Below are positions 47,544 through 60,513 of a stretch of DNA of 64,000 bases, in pieces (position 1 is the first letter of the stretch; each line of letters begins with the position of its first letter). The notes beneath the pieces are model-generated. The model saw nothing but the letters and a program-made list of their open reading frames with translations, searched no databases and was not told the origin of the DNA. A program made the translations under genes and the position numbers. The DNA is from Turnera subulata. Its lineage: Eukaryota; Streptophyta; Magnoliopsida; Malpighiales; Passifloraceae. The stretch covers positions 4,915 through 68,914 of the forward strand of contig JAKUCV010002247.1 of assembly GCA_028386065.3 (NCBI GenBank), given 5' to 3'.

Positions 47544-50500
47544 CTATCTAGGAGACATGGTTGAATAACTGCATGTGGCGTGAGAAGATGGATGTGTAGT
47601 GATAGTGAAGGAGCTAAACTGATGAAAGTCCCTCTTCATGGCTCTGTACACTTGATCCAGGCCTTCCTCAATCAACTCCACCACAGTTTGTGGCATTGGT
47701 GGCATATTGATCTCCATTGACCCTTCAAGCATCTTTATCACATCTCCCATTGAAGGCCTCATGAACACCTCGTCTTGAATGCACCAGAAGGCAACCTTTA
47801 ATGCTCTCATCAGCTCTTCCTCATTGATCACCCCTTCCATTCTTCTATCTGCTACTTTCAGTGGCATCTCATCTGTCATTGCCTGTAAAAACCAATGGTA
47901 ACAGAAGCTGCTCAAAGCTTGCAAAAAAAAATTCAGGATCCTAAAATGACTTGCACTAAGAAATAATGTTAACTAAGGTGAGTGTGGGGTTACCTTAAAG
48001 GCCCATCCGGGGTAAAAGAAGTCTTCTGCATCAAAAGACATGTCAAGATTTCTTCGGCCACCAATAATCTCCAGAAGAAGCATACCATAACTGTAAACAT
48101 CAGCCTTTACTGTTATAGGTCGATTGCTGACCCATTCTGGAGCTAAGTAGCCTCTTGTTCCTCTGACCATAGTGACAACATGGGAATGTTCTCTGCCCAT
48201 CAACTTAGCCAGTCCAAAATCTGATACTTTAGGACAGAAGTTCTCATCTAGTAAAATGTTCTCTGGCTTGATGTCGCAGTGTATTATCCTGTTTCTGCAC
48301 TGCTCGTGGAAGTATGCGATCCCTTGCGCAGTAGCTATGGCTATATTGAAGCGAGTTGACCAGTCCAATAATCTGTCCGGACAGTTTTGTGTTGGAAATA
48401 TCCATTTGTCTAAAGACCCATTCTTCATAAACTCGTAGACCAGGAGACTGCAAAATGAACAGATTCAAAGACAAAACAGAAGAGCCAAACATTAATTGGA
48501 TAATAACTAAATTGCATCATAAATTGGAGATAATAAATGTATCACGCATCACATTATTCATATGTAGCATCTCAAATGGTCATGAATGAACAAATTCAAT
48601 CAACCAAGAGTTCGAGAATTTAATTTAGTATGTGATAATGAAATGGACAATCTAGAGTCATCAAACTGGTGTGGCCTAATTGATTGTTAAAAATATTGCT
48701 TACCGATGTGAACTTTCAGAGCAGTAGCCGCACAGGCGAACCAAGTTCATGTGATGCATGGAGCCTATGGTATTCACTTCAGTTATAAATTCTTTCTCTC
48801 CATGGGGCAAAACCTTGTCTAGTTTCTTTACAGCTACCAAGGTTCCATCTGAAAGGCTTCCTTTGTACACACTACCGAATCCACCTGCAAAACAACAACA
48901 GAATTGAAAAATTAAAGAACTGTGTTTGTCCTGTTTAAGGTCCTCTGTTTCTGCTCTATCAAATTATTTTCTCAAGGGCAATCTTTTACCTGTTCCAAGA
49001 AGCTGGGAAAAATTCCATGTCCGAATTTGCAAGTCACGGTAACTAAAATGTACTGGAGCACCAGAAAGAATGAGAGAGGTCTCCAAAGCTCTTTTCAAGG
49101 ATCTCTTTCTATGAACACTGTAATACAACAATAGGCAAAGAAGGCCAAGGAGGGCAGTCATACTAACAACTATAGGAATAGCCAAAACCTTCTTGCGGGT
49201 ACTGTCATCATCAGAGTCACGTTTGCCATCTCCTGTCCCCATTGATTCATTAGCTCTAACTTTCACAAACAAGGTAGAGCCAGTGTCCTCAAATCCACCA
49301 AAATCCAAGCTCCTCAGTACCCAACAGTAAGGCTTCTCATCATCAAGACCATACACAGAAGCTATGCATTCACAATCTGATAGACAAGCATCACCGCACT
49401 TTGACACGGTAGGAACATCACTATAGTTTGCTATAACCGAAAAACCAGAGAAATAGTAATTGGTCTGCTGCACTGGCATAATCTTGAACTGGCTTGTTTG
49501 ATTAACATTTGGCGCGTCGCAGTTTCCAATCGACGATGAATTTTCCATGCAAAGATCATCGTTGTTTGCCTTAGAAGAACCAGGCAAGCATGAACAAGAA
49601 GCATTAGTCTTGCTTCTATCTAAATTGCAGATACCATTACCGCAAATCCCAGCAATATCACATGGATTTGACACTGCAGCCCACTCTGGCACCCATTGAC
49701 GTGAACCATTAACATCATCATCCCATCTATACATCCTTATATTTCCATTAGTCTCTAGTATTAATCTTCTAAGAATTGAAAGCCGAGTTGATTTGTTTAT
49801 AGCTGATGCTAATCCATTGAAGTCATTGTCATTCTTGTGCACATAAACTGCTCCATCAGATGAGTTTCCATACACAATTCCAAAGCTTCCTGCTTCATCC
49901 AATACCGCCACAACATCCCCTGTCACATTCGAGATATCAGGTCCTGGCCAGTAGGTGTAGTTCGCGTAAGCTTCAGGTGATGCATCATACGACTCGGGCA
50001 AGTTATATGTTAGGGCAAGGTTTAGTGAAGTGGGTTGTTGTAGCATTTTAAGGGAGTAATAGCCACCATGTACAGGTGATTTTGGAGACGTTAGTTCAAG
50101 AGAGACTGTTAATGGCTGGTTTGGGAGGAGAGTATCAGATGGGTGATCAAAGCTTTGCCAAGCTGAGCCGTTGGTGCTGGTGTAGAGGATGAAGTTGCCG
50201 GATTCTTCCATGGCTGCAGATACAACGCCGGCGCCGGAGGTGTTTGACATCCACACGGTGGTGCTTCCATCTTGGAGGACAAGGTTGCCGGTGTTGTCTA
50301 GTTCCAGGACCGCATCTCTGGTGACTGGAGAGTTTCTATATTGGATCATGATAATTGAGCAAAAAGGCTTAAAGTCATTCATCATCATATTACCTGCAAG
50401 AACTATAGTAAAAACTGGAGAAATGGTTTTGATTTTTCCTAGTGAAAAACCAGCCATACCATCATGAACTAGCACTAGCTGCTTTTCTTCTCCGCAAATA

Positions 50501-51233
50501 GTTTGTATTCGATTTTTTTTTATAAACATTAACAGTTAAAATATTTGGTAACGAAACATACGACAAAAATAATGAAGAAAGTGCTTGCATTTTTTATTGG
50601 TATACTGATAATTAAACTTGACTTCTCGTAAGAGAATATTTAACTAATGATGGGTTTACTATGAATTTTAGAGGACAAAGAGGTTTTTATATTTATTTTT
50701 AAGACAAGTATACTTTCCTAATGGATGACAATTCCTTTCATACAGATCATTTTTTACTTTTAGAACAGCATAAACTCTTAAAGGAGCTAAGTGGAACAAG
50801 CACATATATATATTATAACACTATTACTATATGATCAACGTTAAAGAAGATAACAAAAATATTTGGCCATGAAATTTATGAGCACAACTGGATAGAGAGC
50901 ACTACGTACACTAATGCAAAACAATACCAAAAACTGAAATCAAAGATGAGGTTTGGTAGCTTACCTATTAGCTGACCAAACAACGGTTCGATCTCCAGGA
51001 AGATTTAAGAACCAAATCCCCACTTGGAAAAGGTTATCATCATCATTTGCATTATTCTTAGCTGGAGTGAACCCAAATGCAAAAGTATTATTATCTGAAA
51101 CCCATGCTCGATTTTCACGAGCCAACAATCTTGAACCGAGGCCAATTACAGCAGCCATGGCAGGGTCGACGAGTAACCCAGCTAAGACAGTACCGAAGAA
51201 AAAGACCACAGGAAACAAAGAAGCTACAGCCAT
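47544..51233 (-). CDS. G-type lectin S-receptor-like serine/threonine kinase
   Basis: Plasma-membrane receptor kinase. Five exons: 51233-50965, 50335-48990, 48884-48704, 48447-47994, 47882-47544; 2589 nt, 862 aa in frame. Residues 1-27 are a signal peptide. A bulb-type mannose-lectin domain follows (WSANR, VLELDNTGNLVLQD, WQSFDHPSDTLLP). Next come a Cys-rich EGF-like stretch (CGNGICNLD), a PAN-like region (CLSDCECIASVYG), a membrane span at about 472-496 and a kinase domain. The kinase has the P-loop GTGGFGSVYKG, AVKK, HCDIKPEN (about 655-662, non-RD type), DFG and APE, so it should be active. By recall it corresponds to Arabidopsis At5g24080. Ligand unknown; the family acts in immunity and stress signalling. 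Confidence 0.93.
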
Positions 51234-51829
51234 AAAATGTGTTAAGTTGCTCAGTGAGCTAAACTAGTTCAACTGTTAAAACTTGGCTGTAGCTATAATG
51301 TGCATAGAGAGCATAAGTCATGCATGCATTAATTATTTATGAGAGTGGATGAATAGAACGAATGAAGGCAATTTCAGGACTTAGAGAGTTTTAAGGTAGG
51401 AAGAAAAAATGGGAGCTACCATAACACGTGTACAGTTGGTGGGTGAACTAAACTTTGAAAAAAATTAGGGTCCAGTGGTCGGCTGGAGGCGTAAGTGGGC
51501 TTGTGGCACGTGTCCATTGCGTTGTGGTTTTCGAACTGAGCCTGACCAACCGAAAGGCCCATTTCTCACACAAGAACCTTGACACGTAATTGAGGTTATC
51601 CACGTTGTACACACACACTTTGCCTATCTTTGTGTAAAACTTGCAAACGACCTTCGAAGTTGCACTTGTAGCTAAGGATGGATGAAAGTACAACCTACTT
51701 AAAAGTTGTTAAAACCAACTTTTGGAAGACTTTAAAAATCTAATTATATGCCTATTTGCTTAGAAAATACAACGACTTCTACAAAATTGAAAAATTTCAA
51801 ACTAATTTTTAGGCTTGCTAGATTTAATA

Positions 51830-51980
51830 GGAAACCTGCGGGTCAACCCGAATCCGACACGATAATAAACGAGTTGGACACGACACGACACGATTATTAA
51901 ATGGGTTGGGTCGGATTGAAGAATTAGAACCCGTTTACCTGTTCAACCCGACACGATAACACGAATTGCCAGGTATACTT
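51830..51980. repeat. GGGTTGGGTC/GACACGAC-rich dispersed repeat fragment
   Basis: About 150 bp with CGGGTCAACCCGAATCCGAC near the left and GTTCAACCCGACACGATAAC near the right, plus ACACGACACGACACG in the middle. This sequence type is widespread in plant spacers. No ends or target duplication found. Confidence 0.4.
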
Positions 51981-52380
51981 GCACATCGACAAAATTGATG
52001 AGATTTGGTTTCGATATCCATTCTCTAGGCTATTTATTGAAGATGTAAAAAAAAATTCCCTAAATATTTGGTAAGATTCTCTTATAATTTTTATTTTCAA
52101 TCCAAAAACTACATATTAGGGGAGAAGAGAGGATGGCTGAATAAGCATCCTTGTATTGTATACTACTTTTAGATAATTCTCTCAATAAATAACAAATCCA
52201 CGAATAAGAAAGGCTATTTGACGTGGAAGGCCACCCAATTTATTGGGAAGCTCTTGACTTCAATCCCTTACCTCTATTAAGATATTAATATTTCATTTTT
52301 TTAGTTACAGTTATTATAACCTTCTAACCCTGATTTCTTTTCTTTATTTTAGACAGATTTCTTACATCGCGTTTTGTTGC

Positions 52381-52437
52381 TATGCTATCATTGTTGTTTT
52401 TTTTTTTTTTTTGAGGAATATGCTATCATTGTTGTTT
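52381..52437 (-). repeat. Poly(T) micro-insertion with 19-bp target duplication
   Basis: TATGCTATCATTGTTGTTT occurs identically at 52381-52399 and 52419-52437. The 19 bases between are a T run then GAGGAA. This is the clearest example of the class in the window. Confidence 0.8.
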
Positions 52438-55400
52438 GTAGTATCGTTCTTGCTCTCATGTTAAATCATAGCCTTAGCTGCTGCTTTGAAATTAATATTT
52501 TAGAACTTCAAATTGGCAACACTAATTAACTCTTTCATTGTCTCTCTTTTTTTGGGTCAAATAAACTGTTTTCTTTATCAATCCTTTTCCGCTGAAGACG
52601 CTTGGAGTAATAAATTATACTGTTATTAGGTTTGTGGTCATTTTATATGGACCACAAAGAAAATCACCTGTTGAAAAAATGGCACTTAGAGTGATTGCAC
52701 GGGGACCGTATGCTTTTAATTGACACCTATTTCAAACTCCAAAAGTTTCACTGCAAGGAAAAACCATCTGATTCCCGTATTTCCATTATCTTGCACTTGG
52801 GAATGATGTTATTCACATAACTTAAATTGAAGAATTACTGAAGGGCTATTCGGAGGAAATGCGTTAAAAAAGTATGAATGACATGTCGCTTCATCCGAAA
52901 ACGAATGAGAGATGAGCTGGCATGATCCTAATTCCTTTTTTAACCATAGTGATCGGCATTTATTTTATTAATCTTTTTCTTTTGCAGTTTTCGATTTAAA
53001 TTTATCATGGTGTGACTGTGAGTGTGACGGCGAAATTGTTAAAAAGTCAAACATTGAGACTTGGGAAGAGATTGGACCCACAATAATGGCAAAAGTCTAA
53101 GCCAATCCACATAAAAACGATCAAAAGAAAGTCAGCTACCCCAAACTTGTATGGATAGGCCCAATCCAGCGATCCACAATCAATCACTTCAATGGTTTCG
53201 TTTAAATGCTTCTAACCTTTTTTCCTTTAAAACCAAAAATGCTTTTCCAACGATTTACCCAGAAAGGGAAATCCCAGTAATCATCGTTAAAATCATGGGC
53301 TCAGCTCGAAACAGGCCCGCTTGATAAATAAAAACAAAGCTTCAAATTCTCGGCCCACATGAGGAGGGTATGATATTAAGGACATCTCTGCAAATCTGTA
53401 GCAATAGTAGTGTGTTTTATTTTCCCCCATGAAAATGCATTTTTCCTTGATAGAACATGGTTGGCTGTTCTGGGTTTACAGAGAAAGTGGCTGTAAATGC
53501 AGACGTTATGCAACTTCCATCCTAACATGAACAGATATAGCCGTATTATTATTACCTTGAGATTATTGGTCGTGAAAACATTGTAGGTGGAGAATTCTAA
53601 CGAGAGTTTGGGATCCATCCTCCCTTTGAGTGTGAATTTTTATTAAGAAACGTCACTTAAGGGAGGAGGGGGACCAACGGGCTTTCAAGTCGCTATCAAT
53701 TCTTGGCTTTTGTCCCACAAAACTTGGTCATTGTCCATTTCATTCTCCGACAACCCCCGGGGGGGACCCTTGTCTATTATCTTTGTTTTTTAAGATTGTT
53801 TGTAACTTTGTAGTATAACTTTGCTGCATCTGGTTTTAGATGAAAATGACGTTGCTTCCCTCAAGCATTTAAGTCTTTTCTTTTTTGGTAAAAAGATTCG
53901 AAACTCACCACCACTCAGGATTGTTAGTGGATGTAAAAGCCTGGAATTTCTACACCAATAAAACTTGAGTGATATTTATTTCTCTCTTTCTTCTCCCTTT
54001 AAAGATCATAAATGCATCCGTTTAACTGATTCAGGGACAAAAGTGTTGCTACGTATGAGTATGGGGTATCATTTAATTTTTTATACATACTTTCAGTCAG
54101 CAATAAAAGTTGTGTATGGCCTGTTGCACGTACCCTTTATTCCATTTAATAATTATTTATGGCAAAAGAAGAATAATCCCATAAAAAAAAATCCAATCAA
54201 GAAAAACAATGGTTTTATTATCTTCCTTTATTGATTAAATTATCCGTTACAATTTCTTTCTTGTAGCGTTGGTTTATATATTGGAAAACAAATTTGGTAG
54301 GCTGAGTTGTATGCTTAGCGGAAGATAAATAAGAATAAAGAGACAGGCTAGAGAGAAAATTGAAAAAAAAAAAAATAGAGAGATAACTATTGGGGAACAA
54401 GTTAAGCGATCATAAAGTAATCTGGGAATAAATAATCAGTACTTTTTTCCCCTGTTTTATAGAACAAGTAGGCATGGAGCAAAAGGGATTCTCAACAGGG
54501 AAATTAAAGGTGGAGCAAAAGGAATTATCAGTTATATAAGATTGAATAGAGAGACGACTAGACTCTGATTCTTCGCAGTATTGACATTTTAGCGAACAAT
54601 TAGAACAGTAAATAGTGTCTAAACAAACATTTTATGGTGTTCAATTCTACGCTAGATGGGAGTTGTTAACTGGTTTAGACATACCAAACCAATATTTCAC
54701 TAGGTACAGTACCATAAAGTTTTTCGTCTAGGTTTTCCCCAAACCCCCCTTCTCTTAACATGTGTGTTTTTGCAAATGTACATGGCAAGCTGTGCTCTGT
54801 GAAAAAATAAATTAGATCTTTGCCAGATCACTGTCCTAGCTACCATAAGTTAGTAGAGATTTAGAGCACAGTGGCATGCAATATCATATACTATTATCGT
54901 CTTACAGACAATGAAGCATTTATTATATGTTTCGTACCTTATTTTGATTAGTTAGCATGTAAGCATCAGAATCTGAATTATAAATAAAAGTGATGACGGC
55001 ACTAAAGCAGGCCAAGTGATGAAGGCAGCAATTTTGTCAAGAATAAATTTTTAAAAAGATCTGTAAGAGAAGTTCAAAAGCATAATGTTCTTGTACTGCT
55101 TTTTAATCTACTTTTAGCAGCAGATTAGTTAAACTAATGGACTGTTCATGAATCTGCCTAAAGGCCACTGATTGCTGACCATTAATTGCCATTTATATGA
55201 ATTTGCTGGTACCGTTTACAAAAGCACAGTTTCACTTTTTTTTTGGCCTTTCCCCTTTTTCTTTCCATATCCCCTTTAACTTGATTTTCGAGGGTTTTTG
55301 TTTAATTTCAATTTTATGATTGGATTTGTGGTTGTGTATAGTGCGCTTTTTGGAGCAGATTGTACTTTGAGGCAATTTTATGTGACTTCCAAAAGTTCTG

Positions 55401-56213
55401 CAAGTGCCTCGTAAATACTGTAAGTGACATTTTCTTTAACGGAAACAAATATAGTTTGTAAGTGACAGTTTTTATAAATAAAAATGTGCCATGGCTTAGA
55501 AATTTGTCTAGAAGTCAAACAAAATTCCGTCAACTGTCAGATCAAAATTGTGTTTCCAGAATCGAAGTATGAACCTTTCAAGCTTTTTTTAACTAGTCTT
55601 TGTAGGTTTAGTTTAAGCGTTGATAGGACTTCAGTTCAAAGCTGATAGGATTTACAAATCCTTTGGTCCACATATGTGTCACTTGCTGCAGGTGACGACT
55701 TAAATCAAATCATGAAAAGAAGAAAATTTGAAAAGAATTATTCTCTTTGAATTTCAAGGAAAATATGAAGAAATAGAGATGTGGGGTAAAAGAGTGATGG
55801 AACAGTACATAAATGGTTTGTTGTGGGGGCTCACATTTTTATGTTTCCTTCCTCCCATTTCTTTCTCCATTTAAGAGTATTCAGCTTATTATTAAAACTC
55901 AAGAATAGTGCTATTTTCACCTTGCTAATTTGTAACCAAACCATTCACTTAACTTTTAACGACAAAGCTATATGCCCTTGGTAATTAATCAAAGAAAATA
56001 TGCATTTGGTAAGAAAAAATTGTCCACCAAGTATATCTTTTTGTCCCAAAATATATTTTAGAGCTAGTATCTATATTTATTTTCAAAGAATCTGAAATAA
56101 GCAACTAGAAAGTTTATTTTTGCTGCTAAAAAAACCAAGTGGGAACAACCATAAATTTATTTGTCTCTTGCGAGACAGCCACAAACCAATTGTTGGAAAG
56201 AGGATATATTGTG

Positions 56214-56224
56214 GTATATATAAA
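56214..56224 (+). promoter_or_regulatory. Probable TATA box of the MAKR gene
   Basis: TATATATAAAT lies about 170 bases before the start codon, leaving room for a leader of about 140 bases. Confidence 0.5.
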
Positions 56225-56393
56225 TGAGCACAGGAGACATATCTTTTAGGCTTGCAAACATTTCCTTAACGCCCATGGTCTAGCTATATACCTCTTTTTC
56301 CTTCCTTAGACTACGTTGTGAATATATTCTCTGCTCTACTCATTTCCTTTGCATATCTTGTCATCAAGAGCGAGCTAGCTAGCACCCATATCC

Positions 56394-57080
56394 ATGGAAA
56401 CTTCTCAGCCCCTCTCCATTGAAAGCTTCTCCTATAGTTGGCTAGTAAACCTAAAGTCATCCCTAGACAGCCTAGACAATTCCCTTAGGGCCTCATTTGA
56501 CGCATCCGATGAAGCTTCCTTCATCGAGATGGACCCAAAAATGCCACCTTCCAAGAGATTCTTTGTAAATTCACAAGACTTCAAATTCGACTTCCCCATT
56601 TCACAATCTCCTCTGGCACTTGTCCACGCCGATGAGCTCTTCTCCAATGGCTATGTAGTGCCGGTATTTGTTGACCCTTTGAAGATGGAAGCTTATGACG
56701 ATCATGTCTCGTCGGGTTCATCCTCATACTCATCAACGCCTCTCCCTGCCTCCTCACATGCACCGAAAGCCATGGTTGCTGCTCATAAAGCACGTTGTTC
56801 TTCGCTAAGAAGGTGTAGGAAATTGTCGAAGCAGATATTCCAGAAGTACCTGGATTTCCTTAGGCCACTCTGTCGAAGGATTCAGGGTCATCAAAGGTCA
56901 AGTTCTAGAGCGGAAACTGGCGATGCAAAAGTTCAGGCGAAAAAGAGGTGGGTGTATTCAGCTGATACCTCTCCAAGAATAAGTGTAGCTTACTCGGTTG
57001 ATGATTGGCGAAGATCCTGCGATTCTGAAACTTCTATATACGAGGCAGTTCTCCATTGCAAGAAATCCATTGGTGAGTAG
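56394..57080 (+). CDS. MAKR6: Membrane-associated kinase regulator, MAKR6-like
   Basis: Small plant-specific, plasma-membrane-tethered protein related to BKI1, thought to modulate receptor-kinase signalling. The 228-aa ORF has the N-terminal family motif ESFSYSWL, a Ser-rich middle, a Lys/Arg-rich membrane hook (SLRRCRKLSKQIFQKYLDFL, about residues 136-155, followed by RPLCRRIQ) and the C-terminal receptor-binding-like motif SVDDWRRSCDSETSIYEAVL. The end may be spliced: CCATTG|GTGAGT at 57072 with an acceptor at about 57196 gives ...KKSIGK and a stop, almost the same protein as the unspliced ...KKSIGE. By recall its Arabidopsis match is At5g52900, next to TIMELESS and pyruvate kinase. Confidence 0.85.
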   Translation: METSQPLSIESFSYSWLVNLKSSLDSLDNSLRASFDASDEASFIEMDPKMPPSKRFFVNSQDFKFDFPISQSPLALVHADELFSNGYVVPVFVDPLKMEAYDDHVSSGSSSYSSTPLPASSHAPKAMVAAHKARCSSLRRCRKLSKQIFQKYLDFLRPLCRRIQGHQRSSSRAETGDAKVQAKKRWVYSADTSPRISVAYSVDDWRRSCDSETSIYEAVLHCKKSIGE

Positions 57081-60000
57081 TTCTAGCTAGCTCCTCAGTC
57101 TTTTATCATTTTATGTATATAAATCATTTACAATGATTGATAATATCTTGCTTAAAAGTTATTATATGTGTGATTAACGGATATGTTGCTTTCAGGAAAA
57201 TGAATCAAGGCAAGCTGTACAGAAGAGTATTAGAAAGGAAGAAAAAGGAAGAAAAGAAAAGGGAAAGGAGCATTAATGTTGATATTCACATGGGAAAGAA
57301 AATGAAAGGAATAAAGAAAGATCAGCAGCCACTTGTGCTTTGTTCTTTTCTTTCTCTTCTTCAGTGAGGAGGATAACGTAAATCTGTTTTTGTAAGGGAG
57401 CTCAAGTTTTGTGGATGGGCGGCCATGGCAATTATGGACTGAGAACAGCTAAACTTTTTTTTTTCCCTTTTGTATTTTTGTTTATGGGAGGGAAAAAAAT
57501 ACCAACTAGACAAAAGATTCTCTCTCTTTAATTTCTTTGTAAAGCTTTTATTTAATAAATTTAGGACTATTACATTCACAGTACATAATTAATTTTCTTC
57601 TACTCACCGATTACCTCAAGAAGAAGAAGAATTGAATAATTAAATATGTATGGTTGCATAATGGACAAAATGGTTGAAAATAATCTTCCTGGGAATAGCC
57701 AGTCTGGATTTAGCCATGTATGTCTTCTACTCAAAGCGGTATACAAGAATGGAGAATTTATTTGAATCCATTTTTGGACTCGGCAATGATAGGGTGATTA
57801 ATTATTGCGTTGCTTCAAACATTTTCATTATCAATAAATCAACAATCCCTGTTATTTTTAAATAAAAATTGTATGAGTTAATCTTACATAGACATAGAAA
57901 GAAAAGAGTTTTCCAATTTATACATTTTCTTCTTGGTTTGACTAGCGAGGATAGTACTAGAATCAATAAAAATTCAGGTCTTCGCAATTGACTTGTCTTA
58001 GCTAAGCAGGGACATAGAAAAATTATGGTTGTCTGTTGTCTCCAATTTCTAAAAGGATCCGCCTGTAATCAAGACGTCATGAAAGTTCCTTTTGGTACAA
58101 TTTTAATCTATTTTCTTTGACTCTAATTTGGATTTAGGTCAGTTTTACTTCTAGTGAAGTTTTACCGTTCACATTAGACACAGGTAGTGCCGTCCTGAAT
58201 TACTTTACTTTTGATTCCTTTTTGAAGATGGTGAATCTAGTGGTACTAAACTGGGAATTAATGTGGGGTAGAAAGCCACAGCATCCTAACACTAGTATTC
58301 TTTAGTACTTAGCATGCCATATTCGTAACTCTTAGTCTCTTTTCTTTCTTGCTTGCTAGCCTTTCTTTTAGCGTGCTTAACATAAATTAAACCCACAAGC
58401 TGAGAATATTCCTTCCCACATGCCTTTTTCTAGGATTGTATCAGAGATTGTTGGACGTTGGTATATGAAGATGATCTATTTTGATGATAAATATCAACAA
58501 GGCACTGCTTGATTAGATATGACAACCTGCTGTTCGTTATTTGTATGCCCATTATTGGCGAACCATCCAGTAAAGTTTTGATTCCAACCCAAACCAAATT
58601 GGAGCTTTGATGTGAGACAAATAAATGTGGATCATACATCTTGCTTAGTAATGTATCCAGAAATATCCCTTCTACAGCCAGCTACACAATAACATTTGGA
58701 ACAGAACAATTTATATATTAACACAATATATAAAACTACAGCTGAGACAAATGATTTGAATTGTGCAATTCTTTTGTTCTTCCTTACACAACTATAATTG
58801 AAAAAAATTTGTGCAGTACATAGATGCCCAAAAAAACAAAAAGTAAAGTTTTCATTTGCTTCAAGCCTAGGGAACTCTGATGCCATGATTCCTTTGAGGC
58901 TGATTTTTTGTAGCGCAATTATTGGTGTGAACTTTAGTGCCCATCTTTTGTTTGAAGCAGTTTTGCAGAATATATATATCTTTTTCAGCCATAGAACTGG
59001 ACAATGACACTGGCAGAGTTTTTTTACTAACCTATAGAATTAGAACCATGAGTACTATCGATGCTGGATTTGTTCATTCATAGTCAAAAAGCAATTAAAA
59101 CATTAAACAGAAAGCAAAACAGGGTGAACATCAGTTGCATTCCCATTCTGATCTTCTTGCTTTCTTCCTCTGTTTGTGAAACAACAGCATGCAAAATTTG
59201 GCTGTACTTTTTATGCTTATTATGCTAATATAAGTATAGACTGAGTGATTTATAAGAGCTAACTTTTTAATTATATAAAACTTTTGAGGGTCATTGTATG
59301 TGATGATCTAGAGAGGGAATTGTGAAATTCTGGTCCCCTCGGCAATGGGGTCCAGCATATGATTTTCTTGCCTTTCTAAAAATGCAGATCCATTCTACTG
59401 TGAAAACCTGAATTTCAGGCCATCGCAAATTTAACATAACCGAGTATTGCTGGCCAAATGTAAGCCGTTGGGGATTGTAACATAAATAGAATTGGCTGAC
59501 TCTAAGAAGTTTCTCACATGTCAGCAAGTAGGATAAGGAGACATTGACAAAATGTGCTAGGGGGAACTGCCAAAGTTTGATTGCATTGATTTTCTGTTCC
59601 TATCTACTTTCTTTTTGTCATCCTTGTCAGATTTTCTTTTTTCCTTTTTATTTTTTGGATCCAGTATTCCAAGCTTTGCACCGACTAATCCAAATTCGAC
59701 TTTGGGTCGCGCACCTAATTATAGTGAATAAGTCTTCTAATGATGATTTTCTACAAACATGAAGACTCGAACTCACTTAAACAAAACTTAATTGCTTACC
59801 ACTAGTACCAACCCACATTGGTTTCTTGTTGGATTTTCTGCTTCTCCACAAAAGCAACATGAACAAGAGTAGCTTTACACCTTTTGTTTTCCTCTTGTAG
59901 CTACATGGACCTAGCGTGGGGACCGAGACCTTGGACATGCTACTTGTCGCTGCTATCAATTCTCCAGTCACTGTAGCTACTAACAAGACAATCCATGTCA

Positions 60001-60257
60001 CTAACAGTGTTTGCCACTCAGGACATTACATGCAACTGCAAGATGAGGAAGTATGGGGCTTCCACAATAATGTCTTTAATTTTATTGGGACTCAATTTAA
60101 TGATAAACCGGAACTTAGGGTCAGTTGTCTTTTGCAAACAAGAGAAATGACAAAGCATATAATTACATAAGAAGCTTCATGGCTTGTTTCCGCTATAACA
60201 AAAGACTTCTGTATATTACTCCATATAAAAAAAAAATAAGAAAAAACATATGCTCAT

Positions 60258-60306
60258 AAGAGTGACAGACAATTTACCAAAGAAAAAGAAGAAGAGTGAC
60301 AGGCAA
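60258..60306 (+). repeat. A-rich micro-insertion
   Basis: AAGAGTGACAGACAA (60258-60272) is repeated with one mismatch at 60292-60306. The insert is TTTACCAAAGAAAAAGAAG, an A-rich and not pure A tail. Confidence 0.45.
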
Positions 60307-60460
60307 GTCCTCTTTTCAGATTGGGGTTTGTAAGTACTAGATGATATTGAAGCATGTCATAAATGAAACTCTGGATGAATGTCACATAGCACAGAAGTGA
60401 AAGCTGCCTTGGTCTGATTTAATGAACATTCATATATTGACTAACAAAAAAATTGACCAA

Positions 60461-60513
60461 CATCAAGTGGTACTGTAGTTGTATACAGGCTGAAAGTCTC
60501 GGGTTCGAGTCTC
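60461..60513 (+). mobile_element. SINE-like sequence with pol III promoter boxes
   Basis: The B-box GGTTCGAGTCT (60502-60512) is close to the tRNA consensus GGTTCGANNCC. A weak A-box (TCAAGTGGTA) lies about 32 bases upstream. The rest does not fold as a tRNA. A tRNA-derived SINE head is possible; no tail or target duplication found. Confidence 0.35.

Larger units (their letters stand above)
51234..56213. other. Long gene-free spacer
   Basis: A/T-rich. Holds the receptor-kinase promoter, a GACACGAC-type dispersed repeat near 51.85 kb, a micro-insertion at 52.4 kb, a CCCCCGGGGG palindrome at 53754-53763 and the MAKR promoter. All ORFs are short and unsupported. Confidence 0.5.

Noticed and set aside
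53754..53763. CCCCCGGGGG palindrome in an A/T-rich spacer
   Set aside because: Striking composition, but a single short occurrence with no neighbouring structure.
56432..56647. Antisense ORF within MAKR6
   Set aside because: Shadow of the sense coding frame; no independent support.
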